A stretch of DNA of 64,000 nucleotides from Pseudarthrobacter sp. SSS035 (GCF_023273875.1 NZ_CP096882.1:3038001-3102000); one strand, 5' to 3'; positions 32,187-40,692 are shown, counted from the stretch's first letter. Notes: generated by a model not told the origin, from the letters alone. Numbers and translations: made by a program.

Positions 32187-32858
32187 ATGGCTGAGACCCT
32201 TGCTGTGAGGCCGACTCGTGTCTGCTGCCCGGTCCGTCCAGCGAATCCATCCGGAGCGTCTCGCTGGCCCCCAAGCATGACACCCTCAGGCTATGGCGGT
32301 ATGACAACTAATTCCAGCCGCGGTGTCAGTAAGTTCAAACATCTCCGGGCTTGTGCCGCGGCGGGCGCCGACATGAACGGCGACAAATGCGTACCTATTC
32401 CGTCAGCAGGCTGGCTTCGATACCATGACGCCATGGCTGGCTATGTAATTGAGGATGCGCCCGACTACCAGGTACTTAAGATGTCGAGGGAAAAAATCGG
32501 GCCCTCACATGGCACTACGCACGATGAACACTTTGTGCTTCCACCGAGCCTGTCGATTCACATTCCTGTGCTTTCCTTTGTGGCGGAAAAGACAGAAGGT
32601 GCACAGCTCAGGATCACCGTTAATGGTCGGCAGATATATGACAGGGCGCTTTCCGACGGCGATGACCGCTGCATTCAGGAGGCGTTCCTTGGTCATTACC
32701 TGACGGAGGGCGAGAATCACATTATCTTCGAGGCCGTGACAGGGATAGTCCACTTCAAGAATGTCGTTCTCTGGTACAAGCGCACTCAAAATGTCACTTT
32801 TCAATGGCCCCCCGGGTGGCCCTGGCTCAGAACGACGTTTCGGAAAACAAAACCGTGA
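32187..32858 (+). CDS. Unknown protein, orphan
   Basis: Two starts are possible. ATG 32187 has an excellent GGAAGGAG ribosome site but gives an N-terminus (PTRVCCPVRPANPSGASRWP) that looks non-native. ATG 32433 gives a compact 141-aa protein starting MAGYVIEDAPDYQVLKMSRE. That core is beta-rich (SLSIHIPVLSFVAEKTEGAQ, LRITVNGRQIYDRALSDGDD, HYLTEGENHIIFEAVTGIVH) and may be a jelly-roll. The DNA is less GC-rich than the neighbours, and the segment lies between inverted palindromic repeats. No family recognised; likely acquired. Confidence 0.6.
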   Translation: MAETLAVRPTRVCCPVRPANPSGASRWPPSMTPSGYGGMTTNSSRGVSKFKHLRACAAAGADMNGDKCVPIPSAGWLRYHDAMAGYVIEDAPDYQVLKMSREKIGPSHGTTHDEHFVLPPSLSIHIPVLSFVAEKTEGAQLRITVNGRQIYDRALSDGDDRCIQEAFLGHYLTEGENHIIFEAVTGIVHFKNVVLWYKRTQNVTFQWPPGWPWLRTTFRKTKP

Positions 32859-33154
32859 TCAGCGACCTTCGCTTCCAAGGGCGCGATTCGACGGGTCGTC
32901 GAACTAGATGAAGTCGAACAGTGAGACGCGGGACGAAGACTCATGGGTTCCCACGTCCATTGAGATTTTTGCCAGCAAGACCGAGGCGGGACACAGGTGC
33001 CGCGGTGCGCGCTGCGGTGTCCGCGACATATCTGAGCTCAAATGTTGCGCACATCACATTCGTTGCCTACTCTGGATGAGGCTGCAGAGGCGCGGCCATT
33101 GGCCGCAGCGTCGCGGCCTCCCCGGCTGCAGCGTCGCAGCCACGCAAGGAAGGC

Positions 33155-33490
33155 ATGATCATCTTGTCCGAAAAGCTCAGCATTCTCGTCCGTGTAGACC
33201 TCGACCACGCGAAGGCCCAGGTCCTCGCCAAGGGCCACGTCACCGTCCACAGCATCCAGGCCCTCTACGTGGTGGTGAAACGCGCCAACGCCTTGAAGCA
33301 CAACCTGGACCTGGAATTGGACGTCCGGAACGCCCGCGTGGATCCCGAAGCGCTGCGTCAGCTTCAGGTCTGCTCCGAGACGCATCACCTGCCCACCAGG
33401 ATTGACCCGCAGCAGACCCACTGCACGCTGAGCATCCTCGCGCCGCGCCGTGCCACCGCCCATGCGGCCGACTTCAGCCACGCTGCCTGA
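33155..33490 (+). CDS. Conserved-looking hypothetical protein, possible STAS-like fold
   Basis: 111 aa from ATG 33155 with AAGGAAGG upstream. The pattern KLSILVRVDLDHAKAQVLAK, GHVTVHSIQALYVVVKRANA and LDLELDVRNARVDPEALRQL alternates strands and helices like a STAS/anti-sigma-antagonist domain, but the usual phosphorylatable Ser is not evident. The C-terminus (HCTLSILAPRRATAHAADFS) is unusual. The function is unknown. Confidence 0.55.
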   Translation: MIILSEKLSILVRVDLDHAKAQVLAKGHVTVHSIQALYVVVKRANALKHNLDLELDVRNARVDPEALRQLQVCSETHHLPTRIDPQQTHCTLSILAPRRATAHAADFSHAA

Positions 33491-33505
33491 CCTGCGCTCC
33501 ATTTA

Positions 33506-33606
33506 GCGCGAACGGACACTTGAGGCCCTGTTTCGAAGGGCCTGAACTGTCCGTTCGCGCTTGAAGGCGGGGCGCGTGGAGAAGGGGCTTAACTGTCCGT
33601 TCGCGC
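33506..33606. repeat. Palindromic repeat cluster 2
   Basis: A complete hairpin (33506-33560) starts GCGCGAACGGACACTTGAGG and ends CTGTCCGTTCGCGC. It is followed by a half unit at 33584-33606 that is the exact reverse complement of the first unit of cluster 1. Confidence 0.85.
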
Positions 33607-33643
33607 CTTGTGGAGGGCCGCCGTCGGGCGTTGTCCCACGTCG

Positions 33644-33985
33644 CTATCCGACGGCGGGAAGCCCGCCGGCCAGCTCCGCCGCCGCGGCGAGTGCCCAGCG
33701 GTCGCTCTCCGGCTCGAAGAAGACCACCATGGATGCGTCGGCTTCGCGGGCCTCGTCGAGGGCGAACAGCAGCGCATCCTCCAGATGCTGCGCGTGCTCC
33801 AGCCGTTCGGGAAGCCTGCCCGGCAGATCGCCGTCGTCAATGACGACGTGGGCCTTGCCATCCACGATGACCTTCAGCGCAAAACCCTGGTCCTCATGCA
33901 GGGACCCCCGGGTGGACGCGATTTCCGTGACTTTGTCGGCCCGGACCAATCCGTTGTTGATGGTGCGGATCCACACTTCACCCAT
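33644..33985 (-). CDS. Conserved hypothetical protein
   Basis: 113 aa from ATG 33985 with a strong AAGGAGGT ribosome site. Soluble alpha/beta protein: WIRTINNGLVRADKVTEIAS, GFALKVIVDGKAHVVIDDGD and LEDALLFALDEAREADASMV. No family recognised. Convergence with nothing and a good ribosome site make it a probable real gene. Confidence 0.6.
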   Translation of the reverse strand: MGEVWIRTINNGLVRADKVTEIASTRGSLHEDQGFALKVIVDGKAHVVIDDGDLPGRLPERLEHAQHLEDALLFALDEAREADASMVVFFEPESDRWALAAAAELAGGLPAVG

Positions 33986-34105
33986 GAGACCTCCTTGGCT
34001 GTGAGGGGCAGGCGAAAGCGCCCCACAAGGCAAACGTTAGTCCTCGCGGGGCCGCTTGTGACCCCCTGAAAGCTGGCGAATTTCCGGCGGCATAAGATAA
34101 ATCTG

Positions 34106-35323
34106 ATGACTTCGCCCGGAACCCCACAGCCGTTCAACTTCCGAAGCATCGCCATACCCGCGTTCGGGCCGGCACTGCTGTTCTGCATCGGCGAAGGCGC
34201 GGTCCTTCCGGTAGTGGTCCTCTCCGCCCGCGACCTCGGCGCCTCAGTGGCGGCCTCCGCGCTGATCGTCACGCTGATCGGACTCGGCTCGTGGTTTTTC
34301 AACCTTCCCGCGTCCCTCATCACGCTCAAGTTCGGCGAACGCTGGTCCATCGTCGGCGCTGCTGCAGTGGGCGCCCTGGCGCTCGCGGCCGCCGCCATGT
34401 CTTCCATGATTCCCAACGGACTGTGGCTGCTCGCGGTGGCTATGGCCGTCGTCGGGATGGCCGCGAGTGTCTTCAGCCTGGCGCGGCAGAAGTACCTCAC
34501 CGAGGCCGTGCCCGTGCAGTTCCGGGCGCGGGCGCTGTCGACGCTGGGCGGGGTCAGCAGGATCGGCGTCTTTGTGGGGCCGTTCATTGGTGCCGGCGTG
34601 ATGCAGTTCGCCGGGATCGCCGGAGCGTACTGGGTGGGTGTGGTGGGCATGGCGGCGGCCGCCGTTTTGGCGGTCACCATCCCGGACCTGGTGGTCCCGC
34701 CAGCGCCCGACGGCGGCCACAAGGGTCCGGAGCCGACGCTGCGGAATGTGGCGGTTTCGCATGCCCGCGTGTTCCTGACGCTGGGGGTGGGGGTCCTGCT
34801 GCTCAGCGCGCTGCGCGCGTCCCGCCAGGTGGTCATCCCGCTGTGGGCGGACCATCTGGGCATGGATCCTGCCCAGGCTTCCGTGATTTACGGACTGTCC
34901 GGGGCGATCGACATGCTGGTGTTCTACCCCGCCGGCAAGGTGATGGACCGCCGCGGCAGGCTGTTCGTGGCCATCCCGTCCACCATCATCATGGGCATCG
35001 CGATGCTGCTCATCCCTTTGTCTGCGTCCTTTGGCGGGCTGCTGCTGGCGTCGCTGCTTATTGGCTTCGGGAACGGCATCAGCTCGGGCCTGATCATGAC
35101 GCTCGGTGCCGACTTCTCGCCCGACCGCGGACGCGGCCAGTTCCTGGGATTGTGGCGGTTTATCGCCGACGCAGGATCCACCGGCGGGCCCGTGCTGCTC
35201 TCCGGCGTGACGGCGCTTTTTACTCTGGGCGCGGGCGTCTCGGCGACAGGCTTCCTGGGGTTCGCGGCGGCTGGTGTCTTTGCGGTGGTGCTTCCGCGGC
35301 TGAGGCACCGGCGGAATTACTGA
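34106..35323 (+). CDS. MFS transporter
   Basis: 405 aa, twelve hydrophobic segments. The loop between helices 2 and 3 (LITLKFGERWSIVGAAAVGA) and the central repeat (VMDRRGRLFVAIPSTIIMGI) carry the MFS 'GxxxDRxGRR' signature in the second half. It is probably a drug or metabolite exporter. It starts without a good ribosome site but a TAAGAT hexamer lies just upstream, so the mRNA may be leaderless. Its last 20 codons (GVFAVVLPRLRHRRNY) are duplicated at 36032-36142, beyond a toxin-antitoxin module. Confidence 0.85.
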   Translation: MTSPGTPQPFNFRSIAIPAFGPALLFCIGEGAVLPVVVLSARDLGASVAASALIVTLIGLGSWFFNLPASLITLKFGERWSIVGAAAVGALALAAAAMSSMIPNGLWLLAVAMAVVGMAASVFSLARQKYLTEAVPVQFRARALSTLGGVSRIGVFVGPFIGAGVMQFAGIAGAYWVGVVGMAAAAVLAVTIPDLVVPPAPDGGHKGPEPTLRNVAVSHARVFLTLGVGVLLLSALRASRQVVIPLWADHLGMDPAQASVIYGLSGAIDMLVFYPAGKVMDRRGRLFVAIPSTIIMGIAMLLIPLSASFGGLLLASLLIGFGNGISSGLIMTLGADFSPDRGRGQFLGLWRFIADAGSTGGPVLLSGVTALFTLGAGVSATGFLGFAAAGVFAVVLPRLRHRRNY

Positions 35324-35330
35324 CTTTTGC

Positions 35331-35690
35331 TCAGGATGCTTTGGCGAGATATTCGGCCAGGGCATCCCGAATGATGGCTGACGGGTTCCGGTGTTCCTTT
35401 TGAGCTTGCTCCACCAGCTTTGCATCCAAATCCACTGGCAGCCTGAGGGAACGGGACGGCGAAGTTCCTTTGGCGCTAAGTGAGGGTTTGCCGACGGCGC
35501 GCCGGACTGCTTCAGTGGAGCCAAGCGCGGCTTCGAGGAGGGAACGGCCCGCCTCCGGACCATCGGCCTTGCTGATGCGGGCTTCAGGCCCGATGTCTGC
35601 GGTCTCCGCCCAGGTTGCCAGCTCTGCGTAGCGGGCCTGCTCCTCGGTATCGAGTTCCTTGGGTGCCTGGGCTTTTTTTGTTTCGTTCAC
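35331..35690 (-). CDS. Ribbon-helix-helix antitoxin of TA module 2
   Basis: 119 aa, GTG start overlapping the toxin stop by 4 bp. The C-terminal 45 residues form an RHH domain (SRSLRLPVDLDAKLVEQAQK, HRNPSAIIRDALAEYLAKAS). The acidic N-terminal region (ELDTEEQARYAELATWAETA) and a GKPSL motif parallel the antitoxin at 5190-5462. Here it lies downstream of the toxin gene, the reverse of module 1 and the order found in BrnTA. Confidence 0.8.
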   Translation of the reverse strand: MNETKKAQAPKELDTEEQARYAELATWAETADIGPEARISKADGPEAGRSLLEAALGSTEAVRRAVGKPSLSAKGTSPSRSLRLPVDLDAKLVEQAQKEHRNPSAIIRDALAEYLAKAS

Positions 35691-35965
35691 TTGCCAGCCT
35701 GCCTTTCTGCGATGTCCAGGATTTTCCTGCGTGCTTCCATCACGTGGAAGACAAGGATGTGGTTCGGAGGCGTGATCACCACCATGACTTCAAGGAGCCC
35801 GCTCCTGTCCCGAGTGGGCCCAATAAACAGGTCGGGCCGGGTACCCGAATCGACCCGAGGTTCATCGAAATGCTGTATTTGGTAGGTCTGATTCAGGATG
35901 GCATACAAGGCATCTTCGTGGTCGATGCCATGTTTATCTGCACTCGCCGCCCAGACAATGCCCAT
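35687..35965 (-). CDS. BrnT-like toxin candidate of TA module 2
   Basis: 92 aa from ATG 35965. An upstream in-frame TTG (35983) lies inside the operator palindrome and is less likely. Motifs: WAASADKHGIDHEDALYAIL, LFIGPTRDRSGLLEVMVVIT and HILVFHVMEARRKILD. The arrangement follows the BrnT/RelE-like fold and matches the toxin of module 1 (KHGVSEEDAL, HAMPARKQYL). Growth inhibition is inferred. Confidence 0.72.
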   Translation of the reverse strand: MGIVWAASADKHGIDHEDALYAILNQTYQIQHFDEPRVDSGTRPDLFIGPTRDRSGLLEVMVVITPPNHILVFHVMEARRKILDIAERQAGK

Positions 35966-35969
35966 CGCT

Positions 35970-36008
35970 ATATTGTCTTGCAATAATCACTGTATTGCAA
36001 GACAATAT
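35970..36008. promoter_or_regulatory. Long palindrome upstream of TA module 2
   Basis: Perfect 16-bp arms, ATATTGTCTTGCAATA and its complement, around a 7-bp loop, starting 5 bp before the toxin ATG. Such a site suits cooperative binding by two RHH dimers and should autoregulate the module. Confidence 0.8.
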
Positions 36009-36031
36009 TAGTTCCGTCTATCTGTCATGAT

Positions 36032-36142
36032 GCCCTGGTGGCCTTAAGTGTGGGTGTCCTGGCCGCCGGCGTTCTGGGATTTGCGCCGGATGGTCTGTTC
36101 GCCGTTGTGCTGCCGCAGCTGAAGCATCGGCGGAATTACTAA
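36032..36142 (+). pseudogene. Duplicated 3' end of the MFS gene
   Basis: This stretch encodes LSVGVLAAGVLGFAPDGLFA then VVLPQLKHRRNY and TAA. It parallels the end of the intact MFS protein (GVSATGFLGFAAAGVFAVVL, PRLRHRRNY). It begins just after the TA module's operator, so the module sits between a complete MFS gene and the tail of a divergent copy. Confidence 0.85.
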
Positions 36143-36267
36143 GTCCAGTACTGCACCATGTGGTCCAAGTACTCATACACAAACGTTCTCTGGAGGAAAC
36201 GTTGGTAGCAATCCAGATCTGCTCCACCAAGGGTTTTTCGGGCGCCCTGGTCTGGCGAGCGGGGCGT

Positions 36268-37692
36268 TTAGTCCACGTCGAAGAGAGCGCTTGCCACAGT
36301 GGTAAGCCCGCTGCTGGTGGCCGTCAGTTGGCAGCCCGATCTCTTACCGTTGACAATCAAGCCGGTGAAGGAGGCTGTGCCGGCAGTGGTGGCCTTAGGG
36401 TTGGGGGCCGGGATTGTGATCGGGCATCCCTGGCCGGTAGACGTGAGTGTGACTGTGGCCGTGCTCTGGGTTTGGTTATCGAAGGGGTCCACAACCGCGA
36501 CCGCTGCGTTGAACGGCGTGTTCTTGGGGACCGGCGTGATCGAGATGTTGAGTTTCAGCTTGCTCGCTGCTGCGGCAGTGATTTCGACCGCCACGGATAC
36601 CGGCTGACCGATGCCTGAAGCCGTGAATGGCGTGGACCCGGACTTGGTGTTGCCGTAGTAGAACGTCGTCGAAGCCAGTCCGGGAGGGATGCTTACCGAA
36701 GTCACGCCCGTGGTGCCGTTGGCTGATGTTGCAAAAAGGCCGGTTCCGGGCGTGCCACTGGCCAACGTGACATTGGCGGCCGTCCCCGTTGCCGGGTTGC
36801 CGTAAGTGTCGCGGCGTTCCACGGTGAAGGCCCCAATGTTTGCTGTCGCCGAGGCGACGCCGATCACCGAGGCCGGGGAAGTAACCACCAGTTGCGTGGC
36901 CGTTCCAGCGGTGACACTGAAGCTCGTGCTGACAGCGCCGGAGTATGCCGGGCTGGAGGCGACCAGGGTGTACCCCGTGCCCGCCTTATCGATGGAAAGG
37001 TTACTGAAAGTGGCCACGCCGGTGGCATCTGTGGTGGCCAATTGTGTGCCGGAGAGCGTGCCGCCGCCGGGGTTTGACCCGATGCTGATGGTCACGGGGA
37101 CATCCGGCACGGGGACAAGTCCCGACAGGGTCCGGGCTGCAACGCGGAGCGTGGCAATCGACGAGCCTGCAGTGACATTTCCGGCGGGCTGTGACTCGAA
37201 AGTGAGGTTGCTCGCGCTGATGACGCTGACATTGTTGCTGGGTGTGCTCACTGCCGTCCACGAATAGTGAACGGCGGTGACCACATAAGCATGCGGACCT
37301 GTGGGCACTGAAATGTCTGTGCACGACGTCGTCGCAATGAGCGCCGAAGGGCTCGAGCTGCAGGCCGGTGCGGGCGTGCCGCTCGTGATGCGGGTGACGT
37401 AGTAACCGGTGGGCGCCAACCCGCCTGTAGGAGCTGTCCAGCTGACCGAAACGTCGGAGGTACTGATCGCCGGGACGGAAACGCCGGTGGGGGGCGCCAG
37501 TGTGGCGACTGCCGCCGTCGTGCTTCCAGTTCCCGACGCCGGCCAATAGGCAAAAGCGGCGACCGCCCCGAAAAGCACGGAGAGCACCAGGGCGATGACA
37601 GCTAAAGCTCCGCGGCGCAACATGCGGCCAAACAACGCCAGCCCCCGCCCAGGCCCGGGGGGACCTTGGCGGGAGCTGGTGTTGCGGAACAT
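36268..37692 (-). CDS. Secreted surface protein with Fn3/Ig-like domains
   Basis: 474 aa. A basic N-terminus and helix (GALAVIALVLSVLFGAVAAF) end in AYWPASGTGSTTAAVATL, a SipW-type cleavage region. A fibronectin-III-like domain follows (PPTGVSVPAISTSDVSVSWT), then three repeated bacterial Ig-like or invasin-type modules, each with 'T.LATTDATGVATFSNLSI' or 'TASFTGLIV' phrases. It is probably wall-associated or part of an extracellular matrix. It is on the same strand as the TasA-like gene at 37795, 102 bp upstream. No SipW peptidase is in the window. Confidence 0.75.
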   Translation of the reverse strand: MFRNTSSRQGPPGPGRGLALFGRMLRRGALAVIALVLSVLFGAVAAFAYWPASGTGSTTAAVATLAPPTGVSVPAISTSDVSVSWTAPTGGLAPTGYYVTRITSGTPAPACSSSPSALIATTSCTDISVPTGPHAYVVTAVHYSWTAVSTPSNNVSVISASNLTFESQPAGNVTAGSSIATLRVAARTLSGLVPVPDVPVTISIGSNPGGGTLSGTQLATTDATGVATFSNLSIDKAGTGYTLVASSPAYSGAVSTSFSVTAGTATQLVVTSPASVIGVASATANIGAFTVERRDTYGNPATGTAANVTLASGTPGTGLFATSANGTTGVTSVSIPPGLASTTFYYGNTKSGSTPFTASGIGQPVSVAVEITAAAASKLKLNISITPVPKNTPFNAAVAVVDPFDNQTQSTATVTLTSTGQGCPITIPAPNPKATTAGTASFTGLIVNGKRSGCQLTATSSGLTTVASALFDVD

Positions 37693-37794
37693 GTGGACCT
37701 TCCGGGGTGTGCCTCAAATACGGGCGAACTGGTCAGGTCACCATCGGGCTATGTGACTGACCGTGTGGACCAGGACCGTCAGGCCTGACTCTCT

Positions 37795-38286
37795 TCAGCT
37801 GGCTGCGACGTGCAGGGGCACTGCAGCGTTCTTGCAACCGTTCTGGTCCACTCCGACCCGGTTGTTCATCTGAAGCGTGACGGTGCCGGTAACGCTGTCC
37901 CCGGCAGCGATCTCGGTGGCAGCGAACGGTTCCCCGTCAACCAAGGGGGATCCGACGGTGAAGTCGGCGGCGGAGCAGCCTGCAACAGCCGTCCAGGCGC
38001 CGCCGGTCACATTGGCGACGCTGACTGCAACGTTGGCAAGCCGCTGGCCGCCGTCGCTGTCGTTGGTGACGGTAAAGGTGACGGTCTGGGCTGCGCTGCC
38101 CGGTGAGAGTGCGGCGCCTGCAACCGAGCTGGTGACTGTGAAGTTCTCCGCAGCGGCAGCGGCGGTCGTCGTGGTGTTGCTTGTCCCCGCAGCCGACCAG
38201 TAAGCGAAGGCTGCGCCGCCGCCGATGGCCAGCATTGCAGCAGTGGTGATGATGATGCGCTTCTTACGTCCGATTACTTTGCTCAT
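37795..38286 (-). CDS. SipW-type TasA/camelysin-like secreted protein
   Basis: 163 aa. The signal region KKRIIITTAAMLAIGGGAAF is followed by AYWSAAGTSNTTTTAAAAAE, typical of proteins processed by SipW-like peptidases. The mature part is beta-rich (SVAGAALSPGSAAQTVTFTV, DGGQRLANVAVSVANVTGGA). Two Cys residues (AGCSAADF and NGCKNAAV) could form a disulfide. Related proteins form matrix fibres in Bacillus. It is shorter than TasA. Confidence 0.75.
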   Translation of the reverse strand: MSKVIGRKKRIIITTAAMLAIGGGAAFAYWSAAGTSNTTTTAAAAAENFTVTSSVAGAALSPGSAAQTVTFTVTNDSDGGQRLANVAVSVANVTGGAWTAVAGCSAADFTVGSPLVDGEPFAATEIAAGDSVTGTVTLQMNNRVGVDQNGCKNAAVPLHVAAS

Positions 38287-38481
38287 GTGAGACCCCTAAG
38301 AATTTGTGCGGTATTCCGCCGACCTTGCGAGCCCCCAGGCTCTGATATGGATACCTTCCCGGACCAGACGCAACTTATGCCCGGGTAATTCCTCAAGATT
38401 TGTCAAGGTTCTCGACGTTTGCGCAGGTCAGGGCATAATGCCTTCCATTTGATGGATTAATGCCAGGACATTAAATGCGAG

Positions 38482-38961
38482 CTACATGGGGCGGCGGGAG
38501 GCCAGCGGTGCCAGTTGAGCGTCCTGAAGTTCCGGGCTGAGGGTTGGCGGAACATCGACGTCTACGGCCAAGGCAAGGAGCGTGCGGCTCAGGAAGTTTC
38601 GCGCGCTCGCCACCAGGGTGATGTCCATGATTTCGCGGTCCGTGAAGCCGTGGCTTCGCAGTTCCAAGGTGTCGGCCTCGGCCATGGCCGTCGCGTCCAG
38701 GCTGAGCTTTTCGGCGTACTCCATCATCGTTACTTCGGCCGGGGTCAGCCCCGCATTGCGGAAATCCCGGGCGACGGCGCTGAGTTCGTCTTCCGTAAAC
38801 GCCCGCAGCGACTTGGCCCCGTGGGCCAGGCGGCAATGCGTGGATCCAATAGCCTGCGCCGCCGCAAGGGTGATGAGCTCATAGCGGCGCAGGTCCATCG
38901 AAGCCGTGATGAAGTGCAGCATGGATTCGAAGGCCTGGAAGGCTTCGGGGTTGATCGCCAT
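38482..38961 (-). CDS. Carboxymuconolactone decarboxylase/AhpD-like protein
   Basis: 159 aa from ATG 38961. Core: MDLRRYELITLAAAQAIGST then HCRLAHGAKSLRAFTEDELS. The AhpD CxxC is reduced to one Cys followed by the conserved His (STHCRLAHG), so peroxiredoxin-type reduction is doubtful. Upstream, DDDTRSLGYVTSQTKAM still resembles the family in the same frame, but no start codon fits, suggesting that the true start has been lost or is unconventional. Confidence 0.7.
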   Translation of the reverse strand: MAINPEAFQAFESMLHFITASMDLRRYELITLAAAQAIGSTHCRLAHGAKSLRAFTEDELSAVARDFRNAGLTPAEVTMMEYAEKLSLDATAMAEADTLELRSHGFTDREIMDITLVASARNFLSRTLLALAVDVDVPPTLSPELQDAQLAPLASRRPM

Positions 38962-39166
38962 GGCCTTCGTTTGGGAGGTGACGTAACCGAGTGAACGAGT
39001 GTCGTCGTCGCAACGGTGATCCGCCCATTGTGGCCCTGCGCAAAAGGCGCCGCAAGCGGAGAATCCGGGCGGCCGAGCGCCCAACCTGACCTGTTGCCAA
39101 AGTGGCGCGAAAGGATCACCCTGAATTAGGCCGCGTTGATATTTAGAGTGTGTGGAGGTCAGAGCC

Positions 39167-40639
39167 ATGAGCACCACTTCAGATGACCTGTTTCCGGCAA
39201 AACCGGAGGCGGAGACACACGAGCTCAAGCGGGTCCTTGGCCCCAAGCTCCTCCTGCTGTTCATCGTCGGCGACATCCTCGGCGCCGGCGTGTACGCAGT
39301 CACCGGAACCATGGCCGGGACGGTGGGCGGCATCGTGTGGCTGCCGTTCCTGCTTGCGTTCGTCGTCGCGACGCTGACCGCGTTTTCCTACCTTGAGCTC
39401 GTCACGCAATACCCGCAGGCGGCAGGGGCGGCGCTCTATACCCACAAGGCGTTCGGCATCCACTTCGTCACGTTCCTGGTGGCATTCGCCGTGGTCTGCT
39501 CCGGCGTCACCAGCGCCTCCACCTCCGCGAACGTCCTCGCCCAGAACTTCTTCGGCGGCCTGAGGATCAACGGCTGGATGGAGATGCCCGCCCAGGGCGT
39601 GATCACCGCCGTGGCCATGGGCTTCATGGTCTTGCTGGCCGCGATCAATCTGCGCGGCGTGGGGGAGAGCGTGAAGTTCAACGTGGTCCTCACACTGGTG
39701 GAGGTAATTGCACTGTCCATCGTGATCGGCGTCGGCTTCTACGTCATGACGCAGGGCACCGGGAACGCCGGGGAAATCTTCGTCTTCAACGATTACCAGG
39801 ACAAGGGCCTGTTCCTGGCGGTCACGGCGGCAACCTCCATCGCCTTCTTCGCCATGGTGGGCTTTGAAGACTCGGTGAACATGGTGGAGGAGACCAAGCA
39901 CCCCGAGAAGATTTTCCCGCGGACCATGCTGACGGGCCTCGGCATCGCCGTTCTTCTTTACATGCTGGTGGCCGTGTCCGTGGTCAGCGTGCTGTCGCCC
40001 ACCGAGCTGGAGAACATCCGGGAGGCAGAAGGCGCCGCGCTGCTGGAGGTAGTGCACAAGGGCTCGCCGGACTTCCCCATAGACAGGGTCTTCCCGTTCC
40101 TCGCCGTGTTCGCCGTTGCCAACACCGCGCTGATCAACATGCTGATGGCGAGCCGGCTGATCTACGGCATGGCACGCCAGAACGTCCTGCCGCCCGCCCT
40201 GGGCAAGGTCCTGCCGGGCCGCCGCACCCCGTGGGCCGGCATCCTGTTCTCCACCGTCCTCGCCCTTGGCCTCATCTGGTACGTCACCAGCGACCCCAAG
40301 AGCAACATCGTGGCCAACCTCTCCGGGACGACGGCGTTCCTGCTGCTGTGCGTCTTCACCGTAGTGAACGTGGCCTGCCTGGTGCTTCGCCGCAAGAGGG
40401 ACCTCAACCGCAAGGTGTTCTTCACCTCCCCGGGGCAACTGCCGCTGCTCGCCGCCCTGCTGTGTGCCTTCCTCGCCGGCCCGTGGGTTGGCCGCAACGT
40501 CATCCAGTACCAGATCGCCGGGGGACTGATGGCGATCGGGGTGGTGCTCTGGTTTATCACCTGGCTGATCAACAGGCGGACGAACAGGGCGGAAGGCGAG
40601 CCGGTAGGGACCCAGAACATCGGCAAGGATGACGCTTAG
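39167..40639 (+). CDS. APC-superfamily amino-acid permease
   Basis: 490 aa from ATG 39167 with TGGAGGTC upstream. About 12 helices plus extra C-terminal ones. Motifs: LLLFIVGDILGAGVYAVTGT (APC helix 1), FAMVGFEDSVNMVEETKHPE (helix 6 with the acidic loop) and ASRLIYGMARQNVLPPALGK (helix 8). These mark it as an amino acid/polyamine/organocation transporter. The substrate is not deducible. It converges on the potassium gene trkH across a shared hairpin. Confidence 0.88.
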   Translation: MSTTSDDLFPAKPEAETHELKRVLGPKLLLLFIVGDILGAGVYAVTGTMAGTVGGIVWLPFLLAFVVATLTAFSYLELVTQYPQAAGAALYTHKAFGIHFVTFLVAFAVVCSGVTSASTSANVLAQNFFGGLRINGWMEMPAQGVITAVAMGFMVLLAAINLRGVGESVKFNVVLTLVEVIALSIVIGVGFYVMTQGTGNAGEIFVFNDYQDKGLFLAVTAATSIAFFAMVGFEDSVNMVEETKHPEKIFPRTMLTGLGIAVLLYMLVAVSVVSVLSPTELENIREAEGAALLEVVHKGSPDFPIDRVFPFLAVFAVANTALINMLMASRLIYGMARQNVLPPALGKVLPGRRTPWAGILFSTVLALGLIWYVTSDPKSNIVANLSGTTAFLLLCVFTVVNVACLVLRRKRDLNRKVFFTSPGQLPLLAALLCAFLAGPWVGRNVIQYQIAGGLMAIGVVLWFITWLINRRTNRAEGEPVGTQNIGKDDA

Positions 40640-40692
40640 ACGCCGCTAACGGTGCCCGACGGCGGCTGGCGCGTTCTGCGCCTTGGCGAGTC

